This document shows, one piece after another, positions 23,401-35,289 of a stretch of 64,000 nucleotides of DNA (its first letter is position 1; every line of letters starts with the position of its first letter). Position numbers and translations under genes: made by a program. This stretch comes from Glossina fuscipes (lineage: Eukaryota; Arthropoda; Insecta; Diptera; Glossinidae). The DNA lies in assembly GCF_014805625.2 (NCBI RefSeq), contig NW_024003726.1, forward strand, positions 821,465 through 885,464, read 5' to 3'. The notes under the pieces were generated by a model that made no database searches, was not told the origin of the DNA, and saw nothing but the letters and a program-made list of their open reading frames with translations.

Positions 23401-24480
23401 GTACTGCCTTCAAACAAACGTCGTCAGGAACACAAGAGTTCAAGGGTGGGGAATTAATAATTGGCGAGCATGTACGTACTAATCCCGCAGGGTGAACTGC
23501 CAACGCACCAGAACTGAAAGGGTGGATTTAGATTTATTTACATTATTTGTCTTATATTCCAGTGTTTCGGCCAGGAAAATCTGATTGCCACTACGGCATA
23601 ACTTAAGCTAGGAGGGCCTCCTAACTTATGGATAGCTTTGCTACTGTTGGTTGCCTTCAAGAAATCAGAAAAACTAACATATTTTTTGGATGAGAAATCG
23701 ATTGCCTCAGTGGTACTATTTCAGGAATAATTTCCAATCATTACTAATAGATAAATAACATGCAGTTGTGAATTCACATCTTGAGTTCTTCCTCGCCTCG
23801 TTTGCTGCTAAAGAATTCTGCTTAACAGGCACGGTCATATCTTTCTGCCCAATCTGTACCCCAATGAAGGCCAACAAGTTACCACATGAGGATAACGAAA
23901 TAGGTGGTTTTGGTGAAATCAATTCCACCAGATCCACTGTCAACAGGTCAATCGATGCAAAGACTTGTTGCTCCTTGTCCTGAGTTCCTTCCTTTTGCAC
24001 TGCTGGGATCACGATGAGAACCGGTGCTAATGGAGACTGTCTACAAGCCACACTGGACGTCTCAACTTCTTCATTTGCCGTTGATGAGACATTCAAATTT
24101 GCTGGCTTAGCACCTTTAAGTAATACGCAATCTTCAAGGGCTACCTGGCAACTATTAAACTTGTCCAATGCGGCCACAAGCATCTTCTTTACATCAGCTA
24201 GACCCATCTTTGTTAGTAGAAAGAGTTTATAGAATTCAATATCTTTTTTCTACAATCAGGGCATGACCATCTCAGCTCTTTTGTGCTGTCCACTACACCA
24301 TCGGCCGTCCTCCCAACAAGACCAGCACATTTGGGATGTCCATGACGCTCACACAGCCAACACGTAATGAACCGATGAAAAACTTGTTGCATGTTTGTAA
24401 TATTTGTTTTAATAGAGCGAAGTTTAACTTGGAACCGGCATGAATGACTGGGAAGCCGTAAAATTGTAACAGTTTACGGG
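20455..24480 (-). mobile_element. CR1/jockey-group non-LTR retrotransposon, decayed copy B
   Basis: This is the same family as copy A at 49865-53948, in the same orientation, but heavily decayed. Order on the minus strand: an ORF1 PHD-like finger (about 24350-24210: CWLCERHGHPKCAGL, then LRWSCPDCRKK), an ORF1 remainder at 24207-23716, an endonuclease start at 23167-22901 (IYQNGRGLNSKI, FTETWLKADL), a linker (22579-21895), RT relics, and the C-terminal end at 20831-20637 (WFPSYRYYVDSLETLQKKF, LERRRFILGVSFLI). Its 3' end lies about 250-350 nt short of the corresponding end of copy A. Frameshifts, stops and an internal deletion around 21300-21700 are evident. Confidence 0.85.
23716..24207 (-). 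pseudogene. Copy B ORF1 fragment
   Basis: A 163-codon frame following the PHD-like finger. A one-base shift in the A-run near 24240 separates it from the finger-coding part (CRKK / FYKLF). It corresponds to the middle and C-terminal ORF1 region of copy A but is strongly diverged. Serine, threonine and valine are abundant and no further domain is seen. Confidence 0.65.
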
Positions 24481-24489
24481 TCGACAATT

Positions 24490-25689
24490 TCCGAGTTTCT
24501 CAACATTTAATCAAGTGTTCTTTTTAGCTTTCTTGTTTAAAGACAAATTTTCAATTAATTGGTTTCTTTAATTTGTGTAGCTATTATTGTAATTGAAAGG
24601 CTTTTGCTGTGCCAGTAAAGTAACAATTGTATATGTCCGATTTGCTATGGTTCGAACTGAATTAATTGCTGATAATAATAATAATATTTTGAATTGGTAT
24701 AATAGCTCACCTTATTTATTTTAGATTTTTGTTTGATTTTGTTGTTGCTGTTGTTATCTTTGATATTGCTTGTGTCGTTGCTTTTAAAATAGAGATTATA
24801 GATCTGCGTGAAGTTTTCAATGTTACTGACAGCTCGACTGGAAAAACGTTTACCAAAGATGCTTTCGGTTTAATATGCTTTCGTGATAAGTAGTGTGATT
24901 CTCCACCTTGGTGCGTTCAATCAGAATGTGCGTAAAGAAAAGTAAAGCCGATTCTCCTATTGCTATCCGTTTAAAGTGATGCGATCACTGACGTTTCCGC
25001 TATTAGGTAAGTTTTCTATTGGTTGATTAATTGGTAGTTTTTATAAAGGTTTTTAGATATGAAAGCTATCAACGATTTTGTAATGCACAGGCTTATTGCT
25101 CTTAGACGCCAAAGTTGCCAAAGCTTATATATAAGCTTATGTATAAGCTTATTATTATTATTATTATGCGCTGTTACTTCTCTTCGCGTCGTACTGTGGT
25201 TAGTAGTATTGCCACTGCTGTCCAAATTCGACATGAACGCTGCTTTTTTTATTCTTTTTTTTTATTTTCGCAGGATTATCAATTATGTAAAATGTAAAAA
25301 TATAATTTTCTTTTAAAAGTTTTGTTTTTTTTTTTAATTTTTTATTTAGTTTTTCTTTTTCTTCTTCAGCATATCAACAAACGAAAATTCGCTGAGATGT
25401 GTAAAAAAGGCTCAACGTGAACGCAGAGCTCTTTGTTGGGTTAAATTTGATATATAATATTATTATTTATTTATTTTAATGTTTATTTGATTTAAGTGGT
25501 TTTAACTTTGCGGGTTGTACATCCGTCACGTCATTTTTTTTAGTTTTTTTTTAAATATGCATATTACTCGCCCGCCACATAAGATAGAACACAGCAGTGG
25601 AAAGAAAATTTCGTTGCGTAAGAAGTGATGAGTATAAAGAGTCAAATGAAAGAATTGATTACTGCAAGAGCGAAAAATTGTAAAAGAGT
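24490..25689. other. AT-rich sequence with small trinucleotide repeats
   Basis: No gene was recognised. Short (TAA)n and (TTA)n runs occur near 24673 and 25149, and T-rich tracts near 25245-25370. The frames at 25059-25316 follow from this composition. Confidence 0.5.
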
Positions 25690-27331
25690 TTCATCATTCG
25701 ACTGTAAACGTTTATACATATTGATGACATGATTTAAAAAAAGAAAAGATTGGGAAGTAAGCCGTTAAACTGTGAGAACGCAAAATGTCAAGAACGCTGC
25801 GGTCGTGAAGACCGCATTTACCTAATATTCGAAGTGTGGAAAGGCGAATAGAAGTAGTATCATTCGGACAGATAAATAGGATATGATCAGGAGATTTCAA
25901 GACTCCACATGTACATAAGGGGCTATTCACTATGTTAATTCTGAATAGATGGTCCTTACATCTCGTGTGATTAAACATCAACCTGTTAATAAGGATAAAT
26001 AATGTCATGCCTTGGTCCGCAATTGATAAACCAAGGACGTTTATTTATTTGTGGAAATAAAGAGCATAAGTGACGACCGCATCCATCGCCGTTGACAAAA
26101 AAAAAAAAAAAAAAAAAATTGGTGTTTCTTGTCGATTGTCCTCAAATCTGCAGAAATCAGAGCACGATCATTAAAATGAGATGGTCTGAAAGATGCAATT
26201 TTATCTGCATTGGTGTTGCCAAGAATAGCCATGGGACAGCCACGCAGAGAACGTGAAAACAAAATGTATCAGATTTGAGACTATCAACGATCTGATTTCT
26301 AATACATAAGGGTGAGTTTTACCTGAGGGTAAGTAATGATTGTAAAGTGGATAAGGCAGATTTACTGTCTGAAACTATAAGGAATTTCTTTTGAAGCTGA
26401 GTGCTCGCTAAGAGTATGGCTTTCAGGATAGCAAGACACTGCCGAAAATATAGTGCTGCATGGGGGATTTGAGAAGTAAGCTTTTATATTAACGTGTGGA
26501 TACCAAAGACCGTTGCCTACAGCATTGATGTTAGACCCATCAGATGATGAAAGATGAATGAAAAATGCTTCCATTTGATATTGGTCAAGTTCGAGCAGCG
26601 GTGACGTCCTTCTGCTGGAGCAACTTTGGATTTTCTCACTGGTAAGATCTTAATGACTGGGCGAAAATATGGAGCACCAAAAGGAATTTCGGAGAAGCAA
26701 TATACATTATTTCGAAACGAAACTTTCTTGTAGAGCCATAATATTGGCCATCTGTTCGAAGCTTAGTGTGTACGTAGGTTTCATGCCACCAAGTGCCAGA
26801 CAAAGGGATTGTCATTTCCATTTCAGGATATTCTTTTTGAAATGTCCAATAAGAGGGAACAAGCGTATTCTAATCTTACACTGACTAAGTTTAAATATAC
26901 AAAAAGGATCGCAACCCCAAGAAATACCAAAAATGGATTTCAGTATGTTAATGAGTTGAAAACATTGTTTGGCAATTTTGTCAATGCGAGCTGCAGGAAA
27001 AAGTTTCGAAGAAGAAAGTCTAAAATATCGAACGTTATAACAAATGGGATAGAAGAACCATATATGAGAAAACAAGTAACCGTAGAGTCTTTCCTTTTTT
27101 TAATAAGATCACGTATTTGACCTGGAGTGATTGTAGACGAGCGGAAATAGTGTGGACAGCAGATTGCTACCGACATTTTCACAAAATTTTTTCCAGCCTT
27201 TATGTTTTTCCAGCCTAAGAGGAGATATGATTTTTAAAAGCCTAGAAGAGCGTCGTAGATTAAGAATGTTCTTGTGGAAATCGCGAGATAGACGCGTGGT
27301 GGAAGTAATACGTATGTAATTGTTGAATATA

Positions 27332-28599
27332 TTAATTTGGGGAAAAAGAAATCCATTATTTTTATATGAACTTCAGGACTTTATTTAACATGCTTCGGAT
27401 TGTCCGATTTGGGTCAAATATGCACCGTTTAGGTTGTATGATTTGTTGCCATTTTAAAGGTAACAACAAAATGCCTCTCTCATAGAAGTCCTGGTCTCTA
27501 TTTGCAAAAACCTCTAGTAGTCGATTTTCGCAATCCTCCCTAGATTCCAATTTTTTATCATTAAAGAAATTTTGCAATGCAAGAAAAAGATGATAATCGC
27601 TTGGTGCCAAGTCCGAACTGTATGGCGGATGCATTAAAACTTCCCAACCAAGCTCCCGAAGTTTCTGGCGAGTCAATGTAGATGTGTGTGGCGTAGCATT
27701 GTCCTGGTGGAACACGACACCTCTCCTGTTGGCCAATTCTGGCCGTTTCTGGTCAATCGCTATCTTCAAACGGTCCAGTTGTTGATAGTAGAGATCAGAA
27801 TTTAGCGTTTGGCCATATGGAAGCAACTCATAATAAATATTCTCCTTCCAGTCCCACCAAATGCATAGCAAAACCTTCCTGGCCGTTTGAGGTGCTTCAC
27901 CGCTCTTTGACCACGATCGTTTTCGCACAGGGTTATCGTATGTGATCCATTTCTCATCTCCAGTCACCATTCGTTTAAGAAATGGGTCTATCTCATTCCG
28001 TTTGGCCAAGGCTTCGCAGATGGAAATTCGATCCATCATGTTTTTTTCTGTTAATTGGTGTGGCACCCAAACATCGAGCTTCTTTTTGAATCCAGCTTTG
28101 TGTAAATGGTTTAAAACTGTTTTATGGTCGATTTTTAGCTCCTGGGCGATGTTACGACTGCTAACATGCCGATCAACTTCGATCATATCTCCGATTTTAT
28201 CGACATTTTCGACGACCGGCCTACCTGTGCGAAATGCATCTTTAACATCAAAAATTCCTGAACGGAATCTACGAAACCAAAATTGCACATAATTGGCTGT
28301 TACAGTATCGGAACCATAAACACCATTCACAATTTTAGCCGCCTGGTTTGCATTTTCGCGTTTGTCAAAGAAAAACTGTAAAATGTACCGAATTTTCTCT
28401 TTGTTCACTTCCATTTTTAACACGCTGTAACTCACAACTGAATGCACCAAACAAAAAACAGCAAAAGAAGTTTTTTTACTGTGAAATGTCACCTTTCCAA
28501 CGAGCATAAATATGAAATTGTTTGAACGATACTTTACGAGAAATCTATCAGTGCAGCCATCTACCGAAAAAAGAATGGATTTCTTTTTCCCCAAACTAA
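27332..28599 (-). mobile_element. Complete mariner element (copy 2), 1,268 bp
   Basis: The terminal inverted repeats are TTAATTTGGGGAAAAAGAAA at the left and the complement of TTTCTTTTTCCCCAAACTAA at the right. TA duplications stand at 27330-27331 and 28600-28601. The left terminus carries one G-to-A difference from copies 1 and 3. The length fits a full mariner, and a single long open frame covers the transposase. It sits inside the older I-like relic, which makes it younger than that element. Confidence 0.95.
27362..28414 (-). CDS. mariner transposase, DD34D, apparently intact
   Basis: A 350-residue protein starts at ATG 28412-28414 (MEVNKEKIRYILQFFFDKRE). The frame is open further upstream into the inverted repeat, but this is the natural family start. 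It has an N-terminal helix-turn-helix pair (residues about 1-110; NANQAAKIVNGVYG, then SSRNIAQELKIDHKTVLNHL), the WVPHQLTEKN linker, and a catalytic domain with the first aspartate in VTGDEKW, the second in VVFHQDNATPHT and the third in LAPSDYHLF, with exactly 34 residues between the last two. The stop falls in the inner edge of the 3' repeat. The family cuts and pastes DNA at TA sites. The motifs resemble the mellifera/cecropia side of mariner; the subfamily is tentative. YSPDL has become YSSDL, and activity is untested. Confidence 0.93.
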   Translation of the reverse strand: MEVNKEKIRYILQFFFDKRENANQAAKIVNGVYGSDTVTANYVQFWFRRFRSGIFDVKDAFRTGRPVVENVDKIGDMIEVDRHVSSRNIAQELKIDHKTVLNHLHKAGFKKKLDVWVPHQLTEKNMMDRISICEALAKRNEIDPFLKRMVTGDEKWITYDNPVRKRSWSKSGEAPQTARKVLLCIWWDWKENIYYELLPYGQTLNSDLYYQQLDRLKIAIDQKRPELANRRGVVFHQDNATPHTSTLTRQKLRELGWEVLMHPPYSSDLAPSDYHLFLALQNFFNDKKLESREDCENRLLEVFANRDQDFYERGILLLPLKWQQIIQPKRCIFDPNRTIRSMLNKVLKFI

Positions 28600-29510
28600 T
28601 ATTTAGAGACTTCAGATAGGTTTGAGGAATTGATACGATTAATAATCATTTCGTGATCAGACGAAAGATTGTCTGTGATAGTTGTCACGGTCTCGAGTTT
28701 TAAAAACTTTATATTGGAAAGCGATGATGATTTCAGGATTTATCGTCTTTTGAATTAGAACTGAGACCGCTGTCTCAGTATTGGGTCGTTTGATTGTTGA
28801 CTGTGAAGTCGGAGAGACAATTTAGTCAGTGGAGACAATTTAGGGAAGATTACTGTTTGGGTAAGCGTAAGAATTTCGAGAGGAGGTGTAAATTGGAAGC
28901 TTCAAACGATCCGCTGCATCTCCTTTGCACTTTGCAATTTTTTGTTGGAAGGACGGGTTTTCAAATTAGATGCACCCTTACAATTGATATATTTTGTAAC
29001 TTGAGGACAATTCGAAGTGCACTCATGGCTCAGGCCACAGGAAGGGTACAGCGACTTTTGACGCGGGTATACTCTATCCGTGTGACCAAAATGCCAACAT
29101 TTACGGCACTCTAAATTCATTGGGAAATTAATGCCTTGCAAACAGATATGGGAAGGTAAAATATTCCCGGAAAAACTCATGCAGACTGTGTCCAAAGGCA
29201 CCCGAGAGTTAGAGTTCTGATCAAATTTATGACTTCCGCAACTTTGTAGAAATGAGATAAGAGTGCGTATAGGAGTAAAGTTTTAGGACGGGCGGTGAAG
29301 TAAATTTCGTGTTCAGTGAAATCCGAAGGGATAAAAGCAAGTCCATGGATTTCAAAAAATTCGGGAATATAAACGGTATAAGCATTTTTAAGTGAAGTGT
29401 TGGCGGCAGTAGAAATTGCCGTAACGCACCAGTGGTGATCAAGTTTGTTTTATTGTTAGAGACGAAAAAAATCAATAAATTAAGGAAATCATTGGTAAGG
29501 AATTATTTCT

Positions 29511-32500
29511 GGATTGAATAAACAAAGAATACTCACCTCTGGTGTGGGCAAAAGCTTTGGGGTTTTAATGTCCCCATTTGCAAGAGAGGTTGAGTTTGAC
29601 CTAGTGCCCATACCATATTTCAAGGATTAAATTTTGTAGACCTACAGATAAAAAACAGCCAAATTAAGAAAAGTTGCAGTGGAGTCGGAGTGCGTAATGA
29701 TGTACTTGAAGTGAGATAAATTCCGTAATGGGAGGTAGCGTTGTTTTCTTATCTTTTTATTTTAATGTAATTTTTTTCTCTTTCTTTAATATTTTACTAT
29801 TAACAATATTCAAAAAAAAAAATCGCATAACAAGACCAAGAGCGTCTTGATATTTATTATGAAATTATTTGCATTGTTTTTTTATTGAATTAAGTTTTGA
29901 AATTTAATATTTTAAATAATTATTTCTCACAGAGAAGAAATTTTATTACAAATTTAATTTCTTAAACGACTCCTGATTAAAAATTTATCCTTTAAAATTT
30001 TTATTTCCTTCTTTTTAATGTCTTGCATTTTGGCTTTTCTAAGAGCATCGAAACAAGCTTTACTTATTGCCTTTACGTATAAATTTAGGCAACTTATAAT
30101 TACTAAAAACGCAGCAGAATAGAGTATTCTACAATTTCATTACAGTCCAGAAAATGCAAATCCAAATGGATCATTCTTTTAGGATTTACAAACTGATTAG
30201 TCAGACTTACAGAATACTGGGCATGTGACACCAATAAGAATTTTAATTGATACAATTTTGTCGCAGCAGCCATCAACTTATGGTGAGGTGCATTTACAGC
30301 GCTATCATACGTTCTCTTTTTTTATTATCAAGAATAATATTCAAGATTTTCTTTTATGTTTGAAGATTGTAGCTTCCTAAAACTGATATGGATATCTGCT
30401 AAACACAGCATATATGTGTTGCGGAAATTTTAGACCGGTGTGTTGTATGCAAACCACGAATAAAATGTGTAATAATTATGATTACTCCGCAAAGTCGAAT
30501 GAAAATTTTGTGCAACATCACACTTATTTCTTTACTTCTCCTTTCTGATAAATAAAACGGCCAAAAGCAAGAAATTAAAAGTTTATACTCTAATTTCATT
30601 TGATGTTAATATTTATGATTACTTTGGATAGTTGAATCAAAATTTTGCTTGGCGACATCCAAATAAAATGATCACAATTTGGAAGTTAAAAGTCTGTCTC
30701 TTTGTTTTGCCTGCTGGATGATTTCTTTACTTTGTTAATTCAGCGTATATAATAGCTAGTAACTCACATTGTCACATTGTAATTGTACAATAAGGTGTTT
30801 ACGTTTAGCTTGAACTGTTGTAATTCAGTAAGCCATTGGCAATTCAACAAATATTTCCGGTTACATAGGCAAACAGATAAAAGGGTTGCATTATTCTTTC
30901 ATATCTACCAATCGAAACAATAAATATAAGAGTTCCAAATTACGATATCCGTCACCAAAAAAACCGATATACTAGTTTTATTCTTCCCTTTGCAACGTGC
31001 TAAGTGAGTATGTACAGCTACGTTCTCTACTGTTGTGTTTGTTTATCGGAAAGGAAGATGAAACTTACTACATGAGCTCCATAGTTGTTGGCTAGAGCCA
31101 AGTTTGCGTAACTCTCTCACAATCTTGCTCACAACAAGCAAGAAACTATGACTTATAGTTGAAAGGTTATATTGGACTGAAAATATATTTATGAAAACAA
31201 TTAAAGGTTGCAGCCCGGATAGAGCTTAGTTGGCTCGCCCACGAAAGGCAAAAAATATAACTTACAGCTATTACGATATTGATCTTTAATCCGGCACAAA
31301 TATTTCTTAAGGAGAAGTTAAAGACCAATGTAAAATCGTCTCGATCAATTAAATAATATGCTCAAATTTAATGAAATATGTTGGAATATTACAAAAAAAT
31401 TAGTTTTGACAAGCATCAGAATTCGCCGCAACTTTTTTACTTTACGCTTTAAAGGTGAGTATGCTATTTAGCGAAACAAGATGATTTTTTGCAGTCAATA
31501 TGTCCATATCCCCGACATAAATTTGTATTAAGTTTCAAGTTAATAACTGCTGTGTGTTTGCCTATCGATCACAGCAATACTTGCTATGTCTATTGCATTG
31601 TGAACGTTCTGAAAAGAGACAACGGTTGCGCGGACAGGTTGATAGACGAACATAACAAAATTTACCTAAAAAGAGTAAACAAAAGTGCTGATGTGGTAAA
31701 CTTCTAACTTTTAGCGCTTGTAGAGGTTTAGCGGAAATAAGAAGAACGACGTAATAAAATAAAATATATGTTTTTTCTTTTTAGACAAATATTGCAACTA
31801 GAGATTAATACTTATAATATGGTGTTTTTCACACTTTCTCCTCTCTCTCTTTTTAAATTTTTTTTAATTGACCATTAATTAAAAAATGTATAGAATAAAA
31901 TATACTAAATATTGTATGTGCAATATGCATTTTTTTTTAAGCCCGGCATTTATAAATTTCCCTTTTCTTTTTTTTTTTTGTTTTCATATTACGTCTTTTT
32001 TGTTATGGTACGTGTTGCATGTACATAATATAATCGACGGCCACCTGCCAATTACATTACATATTCTAACATACAACTACAACTACGTGTACCAACAAAA
32101 TACTTAAAATTACCTAAAAACTGTATCATCACCTACAACATCACCAATTAATCAAAACAAATACAAAACTCCACTTATCAATCAATGAATGTGTGTAGAA
32201 GCTAAAAAGGCGAAAAAGACCAAAAGTTTAACAGGTGATTATATAATTAATGACGTAATATAATTTTACACATGTATATGAGGCGTATGATTTCTAGATA
32301 TATATCAGTAGTTAAAAAATGCTGTGTAGCATAGATTGAGAGGATGTTCTTTTCCTTGTTAACACGTGTGGTTGGTAGTTTCTCTATTACTGTACTGCTA
32401 GAAAAACAGGAAATACAAACTTCATATTTTCTTATGAATGCGGAAGTTATGCAACAACTAATTGAATAAAAATGTCTTAAAATTTTTTAAATTTCTTTGA

Positions 32501-32869
32501 GGCCATTGTATGGAGAACGTCTTTTTGTTACCTTCATCAATTGAGAATATTTTGTGTGTTTTAACAACATGTTGGCGGATCGATATAGTTAAATCAATTC
32601 AAAATCTACCCGCAGAAATATTTTACTTTTTGGGATAATATTGTCCGATTGTTCTCAGAGAAATTACACAGGTAGCAAATCTCTTGCTTCGATATTAGAC
32701 GTGTCAGAGGGAAAAACAGGTTTCCTAAGCAGTTAAAGCATTTGAAGAAAAATAACCACATGGAATGACTATGAGAATAAGGGAAAATGGTTTCAGAACA
32801 ATAACTAAAGTAGCCGTAATCGCTTTTCCCTAACGTATCTTCCTTTTATGCTTGTAAATTCCAATGCAG
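29511..32869. other. No exon or element recognised; probably PMCA intron
   Basis: AT-rich sequence with only short frames (30399-30599, 31489-31707, 31886-32107) lacking motifs. It ends in a usable splice acceptor (tgtaaattccaatgcag). The preceding PMCA exons, which must encode the N-terminus and first two membrane segments, were not found anywhere in 1-32869. Most of this left half is therefore either a very long intron or the upstream exons are small and overlooked. Confidence 0.45.
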
Positions 32870-33489
32870 GAGACGATGACAGAGAACCTTGCAAGATGCA
32901 GACATCGGATATTCTTAAGTCGGATTCGGATGGTAACCATGTGCAACAATCAATAGGTGTAGCTGCCGAAACAAGCCACAAAAAAGAAAAGTCTGTATTA
33001 CAAGCAAAGCTCACAAAGCTCGCAATACAAATTGGCTATGCCGGTTCAACAATAGCTGTGTTAACAGTTATTATATTAGTTATTCAATTTTGCATAAAAA
33101 CTTTTGTTATCGAAGAAAAACCTTGGAAGAATACGTACGCCAATAACTTGGTGAAGCATCTAATTATAGGTGTAACGGTCTTGGTAGTTGCGGTGCCGGA
33201 AGGTCTTCCCTTGGCTGTTACTCTTTCTTTGGCTTATTCAGTTAAAAAGATGATGAAAGATAATAATTTGGTACGCCACTTGGACGCGTGTGAGACAATG
33301 GGAAATGCCACTGCCATTTGCTCCGATAAGACTGGAACTCTTACTACAAATCGTATGACTGTCGTGCAATCGTACATTTGTGAAAAACTCTGTAAAGTCC
33401 TGCCAACTTTAAATGATATACCGAGCCATGTGGGCACACTTATAGCCCAGGGCATAAGTGTGAATTCAGCATACACATCAAATATTCTG
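32870..33489 (+). CDS. PMCA: PMCA exon A: linker, TM3-TM4, phosphorylation site
   Basis: Plasma-membrane Ca2+-ATPase, a P-type pump that exports Ca2+ from the cytosol using ATP. This exon follows an acceptor (ccaatgcag) and is followed by donor gtaagc. It encodes a variable acidic linker ([20 protein letters not shown]), the conserved [21 protein letters not shown]3 ([16 protein letters not shown]), TM4 with the ion-binding VPEGLP motif, and the phosphorylation motif [11 protein letters not shown], whose aspartate is phosphorylated in the cycle. The linker varies between insects and is a known place of isoform variation in animal PMCAs. The exon enters with two bases of a split codon and ends in phase 0. 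It is nearly identical to the Drosophila protein outside the linker. Confidence 0.95.
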
Positions 33490-33598
33490 GTAAGCCTTTT
33501 TTACAATATCATACATTTCATATCAAACTAACTCAGGAAGGTAATAACGTTATTTTTTTCATAAACAAATAAAATAATATACTTTTTTCGCATTGTAG

Positions 33599-33840
33599 CC
33601 TGGTCAAAACCCCGGTGATTTACCGACCCAGGTTGGTAACAAAACCGAATGTGCTTTACTTGGCTTCGTTCAGGGTTTGGGTGTCAAATATCAGTCGATA
33701 AGGGACGAGATAACTGAGGATAAGTTTACTCGTGTTTATACCTTTAATTCTGTTAGAAAAAGTATGGGAACTGTTATACCTAGACCGAATGGAGGTTTCA
33801 GACTTTATAGTAAGGGTGCTTCGGAAATTATTTTGAAAAA
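33599..33840 (+). CDS. PMCA: PMCA exon B: nucleotide-binding domain, first part
   Basis: Flanked by acceptor cgcattgtag and donor gtaagttg, joining exon A in phase 0 and leaving two bases for exon C. It encodes [37 protein letters not shown] and the ATP-site motif [11 protein letters not shown]. The intervening intron is only 109 nt. Nothing is missing relative to the Drosophila pump. Confidence 0.95.
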
Positions 33841-33891
33841 GTAAGTTGAACTGAATATTGCGTTTTCACCTTCCAATCTCTTTTGCCATAG

Positions 33892-34130
33892 GTGTGCATT
33901 TATTTACGGTCATGATGGTGTCTTAGAAAAGTTTACACGTGATATGCAGGAGCGTCTCATTCGTGAAGTTATTGAACCTATGGCTTGCGATGGCTTGCGT
34001 ACAATTTGTATTGCATATCGGGATTTTGTTCCGTCAAAAGCTGCAGTAAATGAAGTTCACATTGAGAATGATCCCAATTTTGACGACGAGGAAAATATTA
34101 TGAGCAATTTAACTTGCTTGTGTGTAGTAG
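33892..34130 (+). CDS. PMCA: PMCA exon C: nucleotide-binding domain, second part
   Basis: Bounded by a 51-nt intron upstream (acceptor ttttgccatag) and donor gtatgtcc, behind which the 8.4-kb intron begins. It encodes CAFIYGHDGVLEKFTRDMQE, EVIEPMACDGLRTI and DEENIMSNLTCLCVVG. One base is left to complete the glycine codon in exon D. The 51-nt intron is at the short end for flies, but its splice signals are normal. Confidence 0.95.
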
Positions 34131-35289
34131 GTATGTCCAAATGCAAATTGAAAAAAAAGTAAATATCAGTTGCTTGCTTAAGAAGCCATCAACAAGGAAT
34201 TTTTACCGCAATATAACTTTCTCCATTTAAAATGAGAGAGAATTTCCTTTGACAAACCATACCTAATTAACTTGAGCTATTTTACGTTACAGTAATTCAA
34301 AACTTTTGTTAATTGCTGTTATCTTCATCTACAATTTTGCGCAATCAATTAGCTTGCTAACGATCTTAGTTGCTACATTTGATATTATTTTAGTGCATAC
34401 TACACTTTTTTTCCATTGATATTTGCTCTCTGGGACTTGTCTTGTTTTTATAGTATAATAGTGGGAAGGAAGTTATATTCAGGTACTAAAAGATGCCAAA
34501 TAACGCAAAATATGTCGAACGCGCAAATTAAAGAAATAAATGAATGTTCGTTCTTGTAAAAAATTTCTGTTCTGTATTGTGGTGTTGTATGGTTATACAT
34601 GGACAATCAGTATCACGATCTGAAAGTTTGTTATATTCGCCCAAGCTCCTAGCCCTCCAGATTAAAGATTCTTGCAAACCTGGCCTTCTTTGGCTCGGCA
34701 GACCAAACTGTGTTTGACTTTATAAAATGTTAGCCAAACACCCGGTGTCTGATTTTGCATATGGCCACACCACAAACAAAGTGTAGCAAAACAAGTGGGT
34801 ACCGGGAGAAACAAGAAATTTTTGGACTGAGCTAACTGAAGATTTTTGTAAAAAAACAAAAACGGTTAAAAGACTTGTTTGTCTAAGATTTTTCAAAAGG
34901 AAAAAAAGCAATTTTTCACGAGAAAGGTTTTTGAGTTAGTCTTTGAAAAAGGAAGTGAGCAGTTTGGATACCAGAATTTAAGAAAAAGTAAAGAAATAAA
35001 TAAATATTTAGTAGATTTTTTTTAAGGAGGTGTTAATAATTTAGTTTAATTAACAAAACAAAAAATTCTGGACATTTTTATCAAAGCCACATAAGAAACA
35101 TCCACATAGGAATAAAAAAGCCAATATTAATTCTATATGCATACGTACGTATACACACTTATATTTGTGAAGAATAATTGAAACAAAACCACAAACTTTT
35201 GAAGCGACGTTGACAGAAATAAAACAGAAGTGTGTGAAGGCAATAGTGATTGTATGATGATATATATATGTACATATGAACATATATTG

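Larger units (their letters stand above)
25690..29510 (-). mobile_element. Second I-like (RNase H-bearing) non-LTR relic, split by mariner
   Basis: On the minus strand ORF1 pieces come first. About 29475-29230 contains a gag-like N-terminal region, and about 29140-28900 zinc knuckles (ECRKCWHFGHTDR and following Cys/His sets with some cysteines lost). A mariner interrupts at 27332-28599. Beyond it are post-RT sequence (27300-26810), a decayed RNase H (about 26560-26160: SSDGSNINAVG, later MAILGNTNADKIA) and a C-terminal CTCGVLKSPDHILFICPND motif at about 25900. The RT catalytic core is absent, so a large deletion preceded or accompanied decay. A poly-A run at 26098-26119 is a later insertion or slippage. 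Element ends were not located. Confidence 0.7.

Noticed and set aside
26098..26119. Poly-A run as the tail of a plus-strand retroposon
   Set aside because: The surrounding minus-strand RNase H-containing sequence continues on both sides, and no target duplication or plus-strand element is visible.
28414..28594. Upstream 60-residue extension of the mariner transposase frame
   Set aside because: It begins in the terminal inverted repeat. The family start is MEVNKEK, giving the usual length of about 350 residues.
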